64,000 nt of DNA from Thecaphora thlaspeos (lineage: Eukaryota; Basidiomycota; Ustilaginomycetes; Urocystidales; Glomosporiaceae), in contig UWYS01000013.1 in NCBI GenBank assembly GCA_900291925.1, forward strand, positions 434,001 to 498,000, written 5' to 3'. A program made the position numbers and the translations under genes. Shown here one piece after another: positions 35,872-46,864 of the stretch. Within the stretch, counting starts at the first letter, position 1, and each line of letters begins with the position of its first letter. The notes under the pieces were generated by a model. It was not told the origin of the DNA, searched no databases, and saw only the letters and a program-made list of their open reading frames with translations.

Positions 35872-37475
35872 CTACTTCAGACCCTCGCTACCGTCCATGT
35901 CATGGCCCTCTGTCCCTCTGTTCGAGAAATGCTTCTCTTCATCTTCTTGTTCCCGGGGCCCGCGTCGAGGATATCTCGCGACCCAAGGTATCCCGTCCGG
36001 CGAGCCCTCCGGCGAGACCGCCTGCGTCCGGAAGCCAAGGAAGGTGTCGGCCATCTGGTCCGCCAAGACCGTCAGAGGCTTCAGCGGCTTGACAAAGGCA
36101 TCGATGTGGCGCACGAAGCCTGGCAGGTTCGATCAAAAATACATCGTGGTGTCAGCGCATCTAGTCTCTCGAAACCTCTACAGCCCTTCCTTTCAAGGTA
36201 CCTACCCATCCCCGGCCCATCCCCCACACGACCCTCCGACACCAGCCCGAGACCCTCGAGGATCCACTCAAAGTCGCCCTCGGGCCGCAGCTGCAGCCCG
36301 CTCATCTTGGCCCTCGTCTCTGGACCCATCCTCCTGGCCTCCTCGTAGCTTTTCCACGGCTGCCTCTCTAGCAGTAAGCATCCGCCGGGCCGTAGGCTCC
36401 GTACGATCCGCGCAAAGAGGCGCATCATTCCCCTGTCTCCGTGGTGGACGTGAATCCACTTCGTTAGCGCCAGACAGAGGATCACCTCGTAACCATCCCT
36501 GTCGTGCCGTTCGAGGTCTAGCAACGATCCGACGTCTGCTGCGGTGGAAGGACGACCGCTATCTATCTTCGAGGCTACCTCAACCGCTGCGTCGACCTCT
36601 CTAGCTCTCGCAGAGTGGGCCCCAGCCGATGGCTTCGCGCTCCTGGTTAGCCCCGTCCTTGACGTCCGCGTGGCTTCGAGGTCGGCGTTGACCCACTCCA
36701 TCGCCAGGAACTGTAGAGAGCCAAAGGCGCGAGTCGTCGGGGACGATATCGAAGGCGGCTCTTGACGATCGCCAGTATCCTCGCTGCTTGCCGACAGCCT
36801 GCGTCTCTTGATGGACCGAGGCGGCGGCTTTCCTTGTGATCCACGCTGCCGGCCATCGTAAAGGACTGGTAAGGGCAAGTGACCGTAGAGATGCGGAAAG
36901 CAGGCCGGAAAGTAGTCGGAAGACTGCGGGTCTCGGCTATCAGCACTCCGACTGGAGCTTTCCAGCGCTTCGCCCGTCTTGCGTGGAGGTCGGCATTTGC
37001 TCCAGGCTAGGCTGACAGAATACCTGGCCTCTTCGATGAGCCTCGGATCGAGGTCGACGCCAAGGACCAGCTCTGGAGCCCTGGCCTCGCCGCTACGGCT
37101 CCATGTAGCAGCGACCTGCTGAGCCATCTCTAACATCACCTTGCCCGAATTGCAGCCGATGTCCAAGATCCGGCTCGGGAGTCTCGATGCCGCTGCGTCC
37201 GCTGCGCGTTTGTCGATTTGGAAGTGGCGTTCGAGGAAAGCCAGCATCGGCGCGACCCGAGGATCCACCTTGCTGGTGAGCGAAGTCGCAGAAGCAACAT
37301 ACGCATCTCCCGCAGGGCCCTCGTCTGCCTCGTTGCGCGCGCTCGCTGGGTTGCGGATGTGGTAGTAGCGCGCAAAGTTGCCAAAGATCGGTTTCGAGAA
37401 GGCGCCTCGTCCGCCGTCGCTGCCGCCAACGCGCGGGCAGGGACCGTTGGATCGCTGCCCAGCGTGCACTTCCAT
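35872..37475 (-). CDS. Bin3/MePCE-type RNA methyltransferase
   Basis: SAM-dependent enzyme of the bicoid-interacting-3 family, which O-methylates the 5' gamma-phosphate of small RNAs such as 7SK or U6. Two exons, 37475-36206 and 36119-35872, with a GTAGGT..CAG intron in phase 1, give 505 aa. Visible features are GNFARYYHIRN near the N-terminus, the SAM site RILDIGCNSGKV, the acidic strand LVLGVDLDPRLIE, an insert rich in Ser and Arg, then VILCLALTKWIHVHHGDRGM and LRPGGCLLLERQPWKSY, which are the family's second signature. The join restores the usual final block GFVRHIDAFVKP (compare GFxRPIxxFxK). The ATG at 37475 is chosen because it precedes the conserved GNF motif; the upstream in-frame region lacks an ATG. 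RNA substrate in this organism is unknown. Confidence 0.88.
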
Positions 37476-39280
37476 CCTGCGGAGGGGGAACTTGCGTCTG
37501 CGCTGCGTCGTGGGTCCAACTGCAGACAGGCGAGCGCTTCGGCGCAAGGCAGGTGGTGTGACTGAGGAGGCCAGAGGCTGGTGTCAGAATGGCTGAGTTC
37601 ACGCTCGCCCGCTGTCCCCGCTGCGAGACGCTCGGATCCGGGCCGTGCGCCAGGGCGCTCCCACCGATGGACTATGCGGCAAGGGTGTGCAAGGAGTTGC
37701 TTCCTGCGTGTTTTGTTTTGTTTTGTTTTTGTCATCGATGCTCGGTCGGCGGCGGTGAAGCAGGCGGGCGGGCGGGCAGCACATGCAAGCGCAGGCAGGA
37801 CGCAGGCAGGCACGAGAGGAGGTAGAGGCAGAGTGTTGCAAGAGCCCCTCTACGGCGGCCGCCACGTCGTCGGGGCAGATGAGGCTGCTGGACCCTCGAA
37901 ACGCGGATTAACGACGTCCCCATTGCATGCGTGCTGACCGCGGGGCGCTTTCACGAGACCTCGTTCTTCGACACCGCCACCGGCGTCTAATTTCAGCGCC
38001 AGGCGTCTCTAAGAACAGCATACAGACGCTATCTACGGAGGTCGTGAACGCGCGCGGTTGCAACCATTGCGCCAAGCGGCGGGCCGGCTCCTACGTATCA
38101 GGCGGTGCCGTGGTTAGTACCGTTTGACGTCGAGCCTCCTTTTTCTTTTTCTTTTTCTTTTTTGACTTGAAAAAGGGCTGGGGCGGAAGCAAGCAAGGGG
38201 CTCGTGTCGCAAGGCACAAGGTCAGGACCGATCACTCCAGCGAAGCAAGCATGCATGCAAAGAGCATACCGAGAGCATACAACCTAACTACTTACAGTAG
38301 CAAGAAGAGGACGGCTGGCGGGGCAGACCGAGGCTCAAGGTTGACAGCAGATCTCCAGGAAGAGACGGAGATACAGTCGGGGGAGACAGCGCCTAGAGAT
38401 CGCGTTGCCAAACGAGCAAAGTCGAGCTTCGTCGAGCGGTCATACGATGGAACGACCCACCGCCAAGCGGCGGCTGTTGTAGCGAAGAAAGAGCGCGGCG
38501 GAAGCGCGGCGGAAGCGCGGCGTCGGCGTTGGCAGGTGGTGGCCCCACAGCTACTTAGGCCCCGCCCAGCCCTGCTGTCCTGGTCCGTGCCTTGGCTGGG
38601 CTGCTCTGCCGCAACGCCGCCGCTCGCGCTCGCTCAGCGGCCTTTTCGTCGCGACGGCCGCGTCGATCCTCCCTTCCACCATCGCTCCTTCTCAGCCGCA
38701 TTCTACCCAGCTACAGCATCCCCCATCCCAATCCCAATCCCATCCAACCCCACTCCTCGTCCCAACTGCATCCATTCACACCCACTCCGCCTCGATCCAC
38801 TGCCTCCATCCGACTCACAGCCATACGTACAACACTCGACCTATTGTCTTTCCCCATCAGACGAACCCCCACATCCCGACGGCCCCACCGCGACAGCGCA
38901 GCAACTTCCCACGACTCTCTGCATAGCTATCTCAGCCTTGGTCCACCGGCAGCCTGCGGCTCCTCTACAGCTTCCCGATTCCAAGTCTCGCCCGCTTTTC
39001 CCGACCCTCATCAAAGCTTCTATACCATCTCGAGGCTCTCGAGCATACCGGTTCCCCGCCAAGCCTTCGACAGCGCCCCTTCCTCGGCCCTATTCCGCTA
39101 ATCAACGTTTCCCTATCTCCACAAAGTTTGTTGGCCTTTCGACAGCCAGCATACACCCCGTCCCGGCCTCGACCTCTCTCTCTGTAGCATCGTCCGCTGT
39201 GCAAACTTGTATAACACAAAGGACCCTCACAGCTTCCGCCTCGTTCCACATCTTCCCCTCGTGCAATTTGCCACACCACC
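37476..39280. other. Divergent upstream region of Bin3-type and RRM genes
   Basis: This 1.8-kb stretch lies between two head-to-head starts. It contains a (TTTTG)4 tract at 37711-37731, a (CTTTTT)n tract at 38140-38164, a duplicated ggaagcgcggc unit near 38500-38521, and from about 38660 a long C/T-rich leader. Open frames in the leader run out of frame past the next start and have no recognisable domain. Confidence 0.4.
38140..38164 (+). repeat. (CTTTTT)n tract
   Basis: Four CTTTTT units form a pyrimidine-only run in the divergent upstream region. Its position suggests a nucleosome-poor promoter element, by inference only. Confidence 0.8.
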
Positions 39281-40346
39281 ATGTCGTCCGCCACCACCAC
39301 CCTCCCGCTCCTCTCCCCCCTGGTCACTAGGATCCTCGAGATCTCGGGCTTCCCGCCGGAGCTCAAGACCAAGGACATCCAGCAGGTCTTTTCCGCGTGG
39401 GAGGACGACAACGGCGGCTTCAAGATCAAGTGGGTTGACGACATCACTGCCCTCATCATCTTTAGCGACCCCATCACGGCCAAGAAGGCCTACCTCCGCA
39501 CCTTGATGTCGCCCCCTCTCTCGCTCATCAACAAGAACGGCATCGCCGCAAAGATCCGCCCTTACGACAAAGACGATGCCAGCGCCGTCATCGCCAGCGT
39601 CAATGCACGCCAGCGCTCGCGTTCCAACGCCAGCGGTTTCGGCAGCCCCGTCAAGGCGCCCTCGGAGCTGGCCCACCCGCTGCCCGAGAGCCCTTCCAAG
39701 AACCTGCGCCACGGACACGCGCATACACCCTCGTATGGCCGCTCCTTTGGCCACCGTCGTCAGCAGAGCGGCTCCAACCCTAATCTCCCCGCCAAGCCGG
39801 TCGCCGCGGCCCTATTCGACGCCGCCAACGGCGGTCCCTCGCCCGCCAACCGCGTTCTCGCTGGCGTCGAGAGCCTCAACGGAATCGCCGGCCTGCCCGC
39901 TAATCCGCTGGTCGCCGCCCGCACTAGCCCCAAGGCCGACGGCAAGAACGGCGACGTCGACGCCATTTTCAGCAAGATGGACCTCAACGGAAAGCCCAGC
40001 GGCAAGGAGAACGACGGCGCGGCCTCGGAGCCCTACAGCCCGTCTGCCCCTGCCAATGGCGCCGGCAGCGGCAGGATCGGTGATGCTGGAAAGGTGAGCG
40101 ACGAGGCGAGGCAGACGGAGAGCAGCTGAGCGGGGCAGCTTGCGTGTCTCCCGGCAGCAACAACCACTGACGCTTCCTCTCTCCTATACTGTCGATCACC
40201 CTTTGAACGAATAGCGCCTCGTCGCCGGAGCCCTCGGCATCCGCCATCCGGGCGTCGTCCGGAGCACCGGTTCTCCCTCGGGCTCGGGCGTTAGCAGCTC
40301 CTCCAGCACGCCCCAGCTCCAGGCTGCCACCACCGTGGTGAACTAA
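39281..40346 (+). CDS. R3HCC1L-like protein with degenerate RRM
   Basis: Two exons, 39281-40093 and 40215-40346 (GTGAGC..TAG intron, phase 0), encode 314 aa. Residues 15-95 form an RRM-like unit: VTRILEISGFPPELKTKDI, FSAWEDDNGGFKIKWVDD and TALIIFSDPITAKKAYLRT. This matches the pattern of the C-terminal RRM of the animal R3HCC1/R3HCC1L proteins (GFDIKWVDDTHALGVF type). The remainder is Ser/Pro/Ala-rich and disordered, with a conserved short block DVDAIFSKMDLNGKPSG. Exon 2 gives RLVAGALGIRHPGVVRSTGS, then a Ser run and TTVVN. The molecular role of this family is poorly defined, and RNA binding is inferred from the fold only. The start ATG is preceded by a long C/T-rich leader. Confidence 0.82.
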
Positions 40347-40853
40347 TCGGTTCCACCACACAAGCCCGTCTCGCCGACGCCGGTTCGATAGGGTTGACCA
40401 CAGCTCGAGGGAGACATGCGAGCTTGCAAAGATTTGGGAGGTGGCCTTCGGTGCAGACCGAACGCTCCGCACCACACTCTTCACCTCTGAAGGGCTCCTC
40501 TCCAACTCTTTTGGCTGCTCTTCCTGCTCTGATACCAACCGCATTCCCTCTTTCGCGCCCCTGTTCCTCCGTCGCTGGAGTTCATTTATTCCCTTGTCGC
40601 CATCGTCGTCCTACTACTGCACTGCCGCCATCGTCCCGCCTCGCTTCGCCTCTATCTCGTCCCTGCACATACACTCGCTCGTTTCTCCAATCACCGTCGT
40701 GTACCAACGCTCTGCCCCTCTCGCTTCCGTCACTCTCGGTCTCGAGCCCTCTGTCCTCTCCCTATCGCTTCTTGTTGTATCGATTGCCGCTCGAGGCAGA
40801 GCCTCCTCATCTTTATACAAGTTGGGTTTCATCGTCGTCTTGATTATGGCCGC

Positions 40854-40857
<4 letters not shown>

Positions 40858-40887
<30 letters not shown>
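40858..40887 (+). repeat. (GT)15 microsatellite
   Basis: Fifteen GT units lie downstream of both the R3HCC1L-like gene and RRB1. Confidence 0.95.
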
Positions 40888-40888
<1 letters not shown>

Positions 40889-41008
40889 GAAGAGGCGTCT
40901 GTGCTGGGTCGAGCCAGGTGGCGAGGGGATGATCTGGCTCTGTCGCGATGGCGTCCATGGTCTGGGATAGAGGTCGAAAGGTCGAGAAGGCAGATACGAC
41001 ACATGTAC

Positions 41009-41113
41009 GGCAGATGGACGTGGAGAGTAATGGATGGCAGCACAACGGGTATGAGTGGGGCAGATGGACGCGGAGATGAATGGATGGATGGCAGCGCAAC
41101 GGGTATGAGTGGG
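41009..41113 (+). repeat. Tandem duplication of an approximately 50-bp unit
   Basis: Two adjacent copies begin GGCAGATGGACG and end AACGGGTATGAGTGG (41009-41058 and 41059-41113). They differ by several substitutions and one extra GATG in copy 2. This is a minisatellite-like duplication about 125 nt beyond the RRB1 stop. Confidence 0.9.
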
Positions 41114-41237
41114 AATTGCGAAGGTAGAGATGGCCAATGACAGAATACATCGGTGTGCAGGGATAGGGCAATGCAAGCAACGGAATAACGAACAAAACAG
41201 TGACGATATGGCACGAGGATCCGCGAGGGAAGTGACT

Positions 41238-43236
41238 CTAAACCGAGATGGTCTTGAAGAGGTTGAAGCCGTCCAGACTGGTGGTGCTGAGCATTCCCGT
41301 AATCTGCGGGTGCCAGTGAACCTCCTTGATATCAGTCGCGCCGTGGTGGCAGAAGAGAAGCTGTGACGGTACGTCCTTGCCGTCCGGGCCCTTGAGACCG
41401 CCCTGTCCATCGGCCTCTTCGTCGTCCTGCTCAACACTGAGATCCCACAGCGTCACCTGGTCGTCTCGTCCCGAGGCGGCAAAGATGCTGTCCTCGGTCG
41501 GGTGCCATTCCAGGCTAGAGATGGGCGCTGTGTGCCATTGGAATCCGGCGACGGGGTCAGGTCGTGCCGCCGGGGCGGAACCGGTGGAGGACTTGAAGGT
41601 TCGCATGTCCCAAACGTTCAGGCCGCCTTCATCGCCGCCAGAGACGAGCAGGTAGTCGGTCCCGCGGTTCCACGAGATGACGTTGACGTCCTCCGGGTGC
41701 GCCTCTTCGACGGCGATGACGCTCTTCCGGCTCTTGACACGGACGTCCCAGATGCGGATGCTGCGGTCGGCCGAGCACGAGGCGAACACGGTCGGCTCAG
41801 AAGGAGACCACTGCAGGTCCTCCACTGACGACGTGTGCGACGTGAAAGGCGTCGGGTTCGTGACGAAGCCGGCGTTGCTGCTCGTCGTCAGAAAGATCTT
41901 ACAGTGGATATCGCCCGTCAGTAGACGAAGGCTGCTCGCCTTGGCCGAGCTCCCGCCGCCGCCTAGGCCCGCCCAGTCCATCGCGTAGCCCTCGACGCCG
42001 CGGTGGGCGTCGACGGTGAACATGGGTGTGTTGACCTTGCGCTTGTCGTACGTCGTCCCCGGTCGATCGAGGGCGTTGTACAGTGGTCGAACGTCAAAGA
42101 TCTGCACCTTGCCCGTCTCGTTCCACACCGCGACTGGGTACGGGTCGAGACAGGCTTCGGCGTCCGACGTCGGCGCGGCAACGGGCGCAGCGCGCACCCG
42201 GTTAATGCCACCGACGACCGGAATCGAGCGGTACTCGAGGATTGCGTCGTCGTCGAGGCCGTCATCATCGTCGTCCTCGTCGTCCGAGAGGTCTGAAGGT
42301 GTGCGACAATGCGGAAATGAGAACGAGCTTCTGGTCAGCTCCACTAGTCACCCCATCGTGACTTATATACGCGGCCATGGCTGAAAGGCCGTCAGGCCGA
42401 GCCTCTGTCCATATCTCCATCTTCCATTTTGTTTGGCTCAGAGGTGTATAAATTAGGTAGCGAGATATTGTCGGCATCGAACGGTTCGGGGACGCCGAGG
42501 CAATCGCCCGAGGTTCATACAGCCAAATGCCTCAAACATCATTGCGAAGACGGAAGAGGAAGTGGAAAGAGAGGACTCGGAGCCGGTCAATCCACTATAA
42601 AAGATACTCACTGTCGTCGCCCTGAGTCTTGTGCAGGCTCGAGGCCTTCATGACCATGACCTCGTTGTTCTTGGCGATGTCGGCCTGGGTTCCGGCAACG
42701 ATGTAGGCAGTGTGAGGGAAGCTCTGTCGGTCATTGCCGAGGTGGTCGCGGAGATGGTCGAAAGAGAGGCAGGGCCAGGTGACGTTGAGCTTGTGCAGCA
42801 TCTCGTAGGCCGACTGGTCCGCCTCGAGCGTCTGTCCCTCTTCGAGCTTGTTGAGGCCGGGAATGTAGGCCTGGACCTCTGCCACCTTGTCCTGTCCCTC
42901 TTCGTCGTCTTCTGGGCGTCGGATCTTGCCGTCGGTCTTGACGCCGTCTACCTCCATGGCATCAGCCTCGTCGCCGTCGTCCGAATCGTCTTCCGAGTCG
43001 CCGGCGCCGGCGCCAGCGTTGACCTCGAGCTCCTCTTCCTCAAACTCGTCCTCGAACTGGTCCTCGAACTCGCCCATGTCCTCGTCTGCACCGATCTCCT
43101 TGATGCGTGATGACTGGGCGGCATCTTGGGAAGTCTTTTGGCGCTGAGCAGCTGCCGATGGTGATGAGGACGATGATGGCGAAGTGACAGGCTGGGTCGA
43201 CTTGGACTCGAGTCCGGGAGAGGGGCGCTTCGACAT
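41238..43236 (-). CDS. RRB1: Rrb1/GRWD1, chaperone of ribosomal protein uL3
   Basis: Nucleolar WD40 protein that escorts Rpl3 into pre-60S particles. Two exons, 43236-42612 and 42292-41238, joined across a GTGAGT..CAG intron in phase 1, encode 559 aa. The N-terminal part is highly acidic (FEDQFEDEFEEEELEV). It is followed by the histone-binding-like motif AYEMLHKLNVTWPCLSFDHL found in the RBBP4/GRWD1 class. Exon 2 opens with a second acidic stretch (DDEDDDDDGLDDD) and carries the WD repeats: GYAMDWAGLG, SSVEDLQWSPSEPTVFASCS, DRSIRIWDVR, DVNVISWNRGTDYLLVSGG, GGLNVWDMRTF, PISSLEWHPTEDSIFAAS, DDQVTLWDLSVE and IKEVHWHPQITGMLSTTS. The length is in the family range. It is divergent from the ZIP transporter. 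Confidence 0.95.
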
Positions 43237-44012
43237 GATGGGATGTATGCTGGTGTGGTCGGTGGGCGGCAGGCGAGACGATTAGTGGTGCAGGAAGTCG
43301 TTCGAGCGCGTGGTATGGAGCGCTAGGGATGGAGGCCGGAAGAAGGGAGAGGGGGACGATAAAAATACAGAGGATGCGACAGGAACGAGAGAGGGGAGAG
43401 ATGCTTGGGCGGTGGTGAGCTCAAAGGGGATGATGTTGCTGAGGGAGAGGAAGGAAGGTTCCAAGAGGCCGCTCGGGGCTCTTTTACGTCGAGACGCTCA
43501 GCAGGCAGCCAGAAGGAAGGAAAAAGAACAGAAAAAAACATTCCTCGCGCCCGATGCGAGACGAAGAAATTCACCCTCGGCCCCTTTCTTTTTCTGCACT
43601 GCGGCTGGCTGTTGCCGTGCGAGAGAGGCATTCGGGTCCCGCCAAAGAAGAAGGCCCTGGGGTCATGACCGGCAGGGTACCCACATAGCTAAGCCACGGC
43701 CCTAAGTGCATACGGTGCGCAGCAGCAGCACGGTGACCTTCGGACGTCGCAGCCCCCTCTCGGGCCATCGCACCGCCCTTGCCTTCTACCACCCACCACG
43801 TCCCTCGCACGCCAAGCCATCGGAGGGGACAAGATATATACCCACTCGGTCGGCCCAACAGTTCATCCCTTCGCCATCGTCTCTACTTCGTCCGAGCCCG
43901 GCGCCCTCCATCGGCACCCCCACACCTTGCCACCGACGTAGAGGACCACATCGTCGAGAGACTCCATTAGCCGGATCGCAGTACCGTCCCGCCGTTCGAG
44001 CTCCGGCCAGCC
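43237..44012. promoter_or_regulatory. Divergent promoter region of RRB1 and ZIP transporter
   Basis: Head-to-head starts are 776 bp apart. A TATA-like sequence, agatatatac (43833-43842), lies about 170 nt before the transporter ATG. No gene is visible. Confidence 0.45.
43833..43842 (+). promoter_or_regulatory. TATA-like element
   Basis: AGATATATAC is isolated in GC-rich DNA about 170 nt upstream of the transporter start. Confidence 0.4.
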
Positions 44013-45599
44013 ATGTCCAGCCTGCTCTCCTTCTTCGTCTTGATGGCCAGCATGGGGATAGGGACGCTCATCTGCGGCCTCATTCCCCTCTCGCTACCCC
44101 TCTCGCGCAAGGCGTTGCGCATCCTCGAAGTCTTCAGCGCAGGCCTCCTGATCGGCGCTGCCGTCACCGTCGTCATCCCCGAGGGTGCAAAGGCTCTCTT
44201 TGAGTCTGAAAAGGTCAGCAGCGTATCCGCCTCGGCCTCTCAGCTCCGCCGGCCGTCGCCAGTCGTCCCAGTCTACAGCGCATCTTCGAATCTTGACATC
44301 TCCGTCGATAGCGCACAAGGCCGTGCCGACGGAAGAGAAGACTGGGCATGGAGCTTCATCAGCAAACGCGGCCAGGAGGATGGCGATAAGGGCCTTCCGG
44401 ACGGTTACGACCTTGCCCACGACCACGATCACGAAGATACGGAGAATGGGTCGAAGATGCCCCTTGAACACCTCCTCGGCACCTCCATACTCTGCGGCTT
44501 TCTCCTGATGTTTGCCATCGACCAGATCTCGTCCAGCGGACCGCACCTGCACGACCACGAGCCGGTGAGCCTCTCACACGCGCAGCACTCTCGTCCCTCC
44601 ACGCCGAGATGGCCGGAAGCCCACCGCCTTTCACGCTCGTATCAGCAGCACAGGCTGCAGCTGTTTGCCCAGGTGGCCAACAAAAACGGTGGCCCGCAGA
44701 TGTCCAGCGAGGCAACGGCGGCAGTGACGGCGCTACAGGCGCACAAGGGTCACGATCGCGACAGTCAGTCGAGCAGCAGCGACCTCGACCTCCTGCCTGA
44801 CGACTACGACGACGACCTGCACGCTTCCGCCTCGTCGAGCAAGCACGACGACGGCAGCGACTGGGTGGCTGCGCCTCGCTCGAGCCAGACGCTGAACAGG
44901 TCCGACTCTTCGGCTCCCCTCCTCTCACCGCATGGCAAGCCGCAACGGCGCGGATCGCACTCGAGCGCCATCTCTTCCCGCTCCGCCTTAAATCGCGACT
45001 CCTTCCGCCAGGTGCTCACGACGCTGATCGGCCTGCTGATCCACGCCTTTGCTGACGGCATCGCGATGGGCGCCAGCGCGGGAAGCGGCGACAACTCGCT
45101 GACGCTCATCGTCTTCTTCGCCATCATGGTGCACAAGGCCCCGGCCTCGTTCGGACTTTGCACGCTCCTCATCTCGCAGAAGCTGAGCAAAGCCAACATC
45201 CGCAAAGGCGTGGCGGTCTTTAGCCTGGCTGCACCCCTCGGCGCCCTGACGACGTACGCGCTGATCTCGATGCTGTTCAGCGACCGGTCGAGCGGGATAG
45301 ACGGCAAGCATATCGGCATAGCTCTCCTATTCTCGGGAGGTACCTTTCTGTTTGTGGCTATGCACGCCACGCTGGAGCTAGCCGGCGTGGATGCGGACCT
45401 GGAACCTGTACCTGATCACCAGGTCCTGCCGCACAACGGTGGCAGTGGCGATACGGAAGCGCAGCGGAGCAGCAACGCACCGGCGGAGCGCGAGGTGCTG
45501 GGAAAGCTGTTGAGATTGACGCTGGTGGCGCTGGGAGCGTGGACGCCGAGGTTGTTGCAGAAGGTGGTTGCTGCGTTCGGAGGGGGGCATCACCACTAG
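44013..45599 (+). CDS. ZIP-family zinc/manganese transporter, ZIP9/Atx2-like
   Basis: Single exon, 528 aa. ZIP transporters move Zn2+ or Mn2+ into the cytosol; the ZIP9/Atx2 subgroup sits mainly in the Golgi. Membrane segments visible in order are SLLSFFVLMASMGIGTLICG, LEVFSAGLLIGAAVTVVIPE, LLGTSILCGFLLMFAI, the signature helix TTLIGLLIHAFADGIAMGAS with the metal-binding HAxxDG, the fifth helix FFAIMVHKAPASFGLC with HKxPxxxG, then VFSLAAPLGALTTYALISML and HIGIALLFSGGTFLFVAMHA. A long cytosolic loop (about residues 170-320) is Ser/Asp-rich. Its start has a His-rich metal-sensing-type stretch (AHDHDHED), and HLHDHEP follows the third helix. The protein ends in GGGHHH. The subfamily is inferred from the MGIGTLICG N-terminus and the helix spacing. 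Confidence 0.93.
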   Translation: MSSLLSFFVLMASMGIGTLICGLIPLSLPLSRKALRILEVFSAGLLIGAAVTVVIPEGAKALFESEKVSSVSASASQLRRPSPVVPVYSASSNLDISVDSAQGRADGREDWAWSFISKRGQEDGDKGLPDGYDLAHDHDHEDTENGSKMPLEHLLGTSILCGFLLMFAIDQISSSGPHLHDHEPVSLSHAQHSRPSTPRWPEAHRLSRSYQQHRLQLFAQVANKNGGPQMSSEATAAVTALQAHKGHDRDSQSSSSDLDLLPDDYDDDLHASASSSKHDDGSDWVAAPRSSQTLNRSDSSAPLLSPHGKPQRRGSHSSAISSRSALNRDSFRQVLTTLIGLLIHAFADGIAMGASAGSGDNSLTLIVFFAIMVHKAPASFGLCTLLISQKLSKANIRKGVAVFSLAAPLGALTTYALISMLFSDRSSGIDGKHIGIALLFSGGTFLFVAMHATLELAGVDADLEPVPDHQVLPHNGGSGDTEAQRSSNAPAEREVLGKLLRLTLVALGAWTPRLLQKVVAAFGGGHHH

Positions 45600-45865
45600 C
45601 TTTGCCTAGCCTTTGCTCGAAGGAGGGACGACCGGACACATACACCATAGACGCATCTTGAGCCTCGCTGTAAATTCTTGTACTTGTACCGGCACAGTTT
45701 CGCTACCGCCACTACCGTAATAATCATCAGTGCCCATCGGAACGGACCTTCACTCACTCGGAGCATATTGAACCATGAAGTGTATCGGATTGCAAATAGC
45801 TGTCGCATGAACCCTGCCGTCCTAGCTGGTACACGACTTGGACGGGTGCTCCTTCAGGCCGTTCC

Positions 45866-46864
45866 TCAAAGCTCGTCTTTCTCGTCGCCGACACGTGCCG
45901 TCCTTCTCCTGGCGCCGACGCTGCTGTTGGTGGTCGATGACGCGGCGAGGGCGCCGGTTGAAGTAGATCCAGACTGCGACTGTGACTCTTTGCTACTCGT
46001 GCCTGTCGTCTGTTGCTGTTGGGAGGGAGGAACGACGATCGGTGCCACCTGCTTGATGGGCAAGAGGCTTTTGAGACTTGATAGGATAGAGATGAGGGCG
46101 CGGGTGCAGACCATTTGCCTGTCGAGTCGGTGCGGAGCGTGTTGAGTGGAGCAGAGCGAGTCAGCATACGAAGATACAAGATGGGAAGAGGTGAAAGGCG
46201 GGTACGTACCACATTGTACTGCTGATGGATCCGGCAGGGGCACGGGGAAGACTCAAGAACCATCCGAGAGGCCCAAACCACAACCCCGCAGGGGGGATCC
46301 AGAATATGGGCGTCTTGCCGTAATAGCTCGTCACAAGGAACGGCAGTACGGTCGTCAAGCCGAACATGAGTGCCTTGAAGAGGAGCGAAAAGGTGGTACG
46401 AGAGCTGGACAGCGTTCCATCTGTTTTTGTTCACATCGGCGACGTCAGTAGTAGAAGAGGGATAAAAAGAGCGTGGCGAAGGAGGAACGAGGTGACTTAC
46501 TGGTTTTTTCGAGATCGGCAAGACCTTTGTCGACTTTACGACGGAGCTTGGCCCATTTTGCGAATTCATCCTGGCTGCTCGTTTGGGCTAGTTGTTGTTT
46601 GGTGCTGAAGACTTCTGTGCGCAGTTGACGTTGTTCCACGAGCGTGCTGCGGTGGAAGATCAGGATATAGATTGCGAAGCACTAGCGAGATCGTGCGTGG
46701 TGCAGAAGCGAGGGGAGTGAGTGGAAGCGTTGGCCAAGACCGAACGAGCAGGGAAGTCGAGGAGAAAGGGGGACACTTACGACTTCCTGCAACCTCTCTT
46801 TGCCCAGGACCGAGATGGACTGGACAAAGAGTACGACGGCGAGAATCACAAGTGCCGGATGCAT
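45866..46864 (-). CDS. GET1: Get1 (WRB/CHD5 family), ER receptor for tail-anchored proteins
   Basis: With Get2 it receives Get3-bound tail-anchored proteins at the ER and inserts them. Four exons, 46864-46781, 46681-46501, 46420-46210 and 46118-45866, with all phases agreeing, encode 242 aa. Features are TM1 (LVILAVVLFVQSISVLG), a cytosolic coiled coil (VEQRQLRTEVFSTKQQLAQ then the family motif FAKWAKLRRKVDKGLADLEK), TM2 (LFKALMFGLTTVLPFLV) and TM3 (IFWIPPAGLWFGPLGWFLSL), followed by a Gln/Ser/Thr-rich cytosolic tail. Unusually the protein ends in DEKDEL; the accepted Get1 topology puts the C-terminus in the cytosol, where KDEL receptors would not see it. The gene is divergent from an RCC1-repeat gene. 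Confidence 0.95.

Larger units (their letters stand above)
40347..41237. other. Intergenic region between convergent genes
   Basis: This stretch is presumably two facing 3' UTRs. It contains a (GT)n microsatellite and a tandem duplication listed separately. The plus-strand part up to about 40840 is C/T-rich. No gene is visible. Confidence 0.45.

Noticed and set aside
35744..36604. 286-codon plus-strand frame
   Set aside because: It is antisense to the Bin3-type methyltransferase and its second exon, which have clear family motifs.
38167..39330. 387-codon frame running into the R3HCC1L-like gene
   Set aside because: It is mostly C/T-rich leader sequence, lacks an ATG at its 5' end, and runs past the real start in a different frame.
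40858..40887. (GT)n as a telomeric or subtelomeric signal
   Set aside because: It is a single short dinucleotide tract between housekeeping genes, with no telomere-type repeat nearby.
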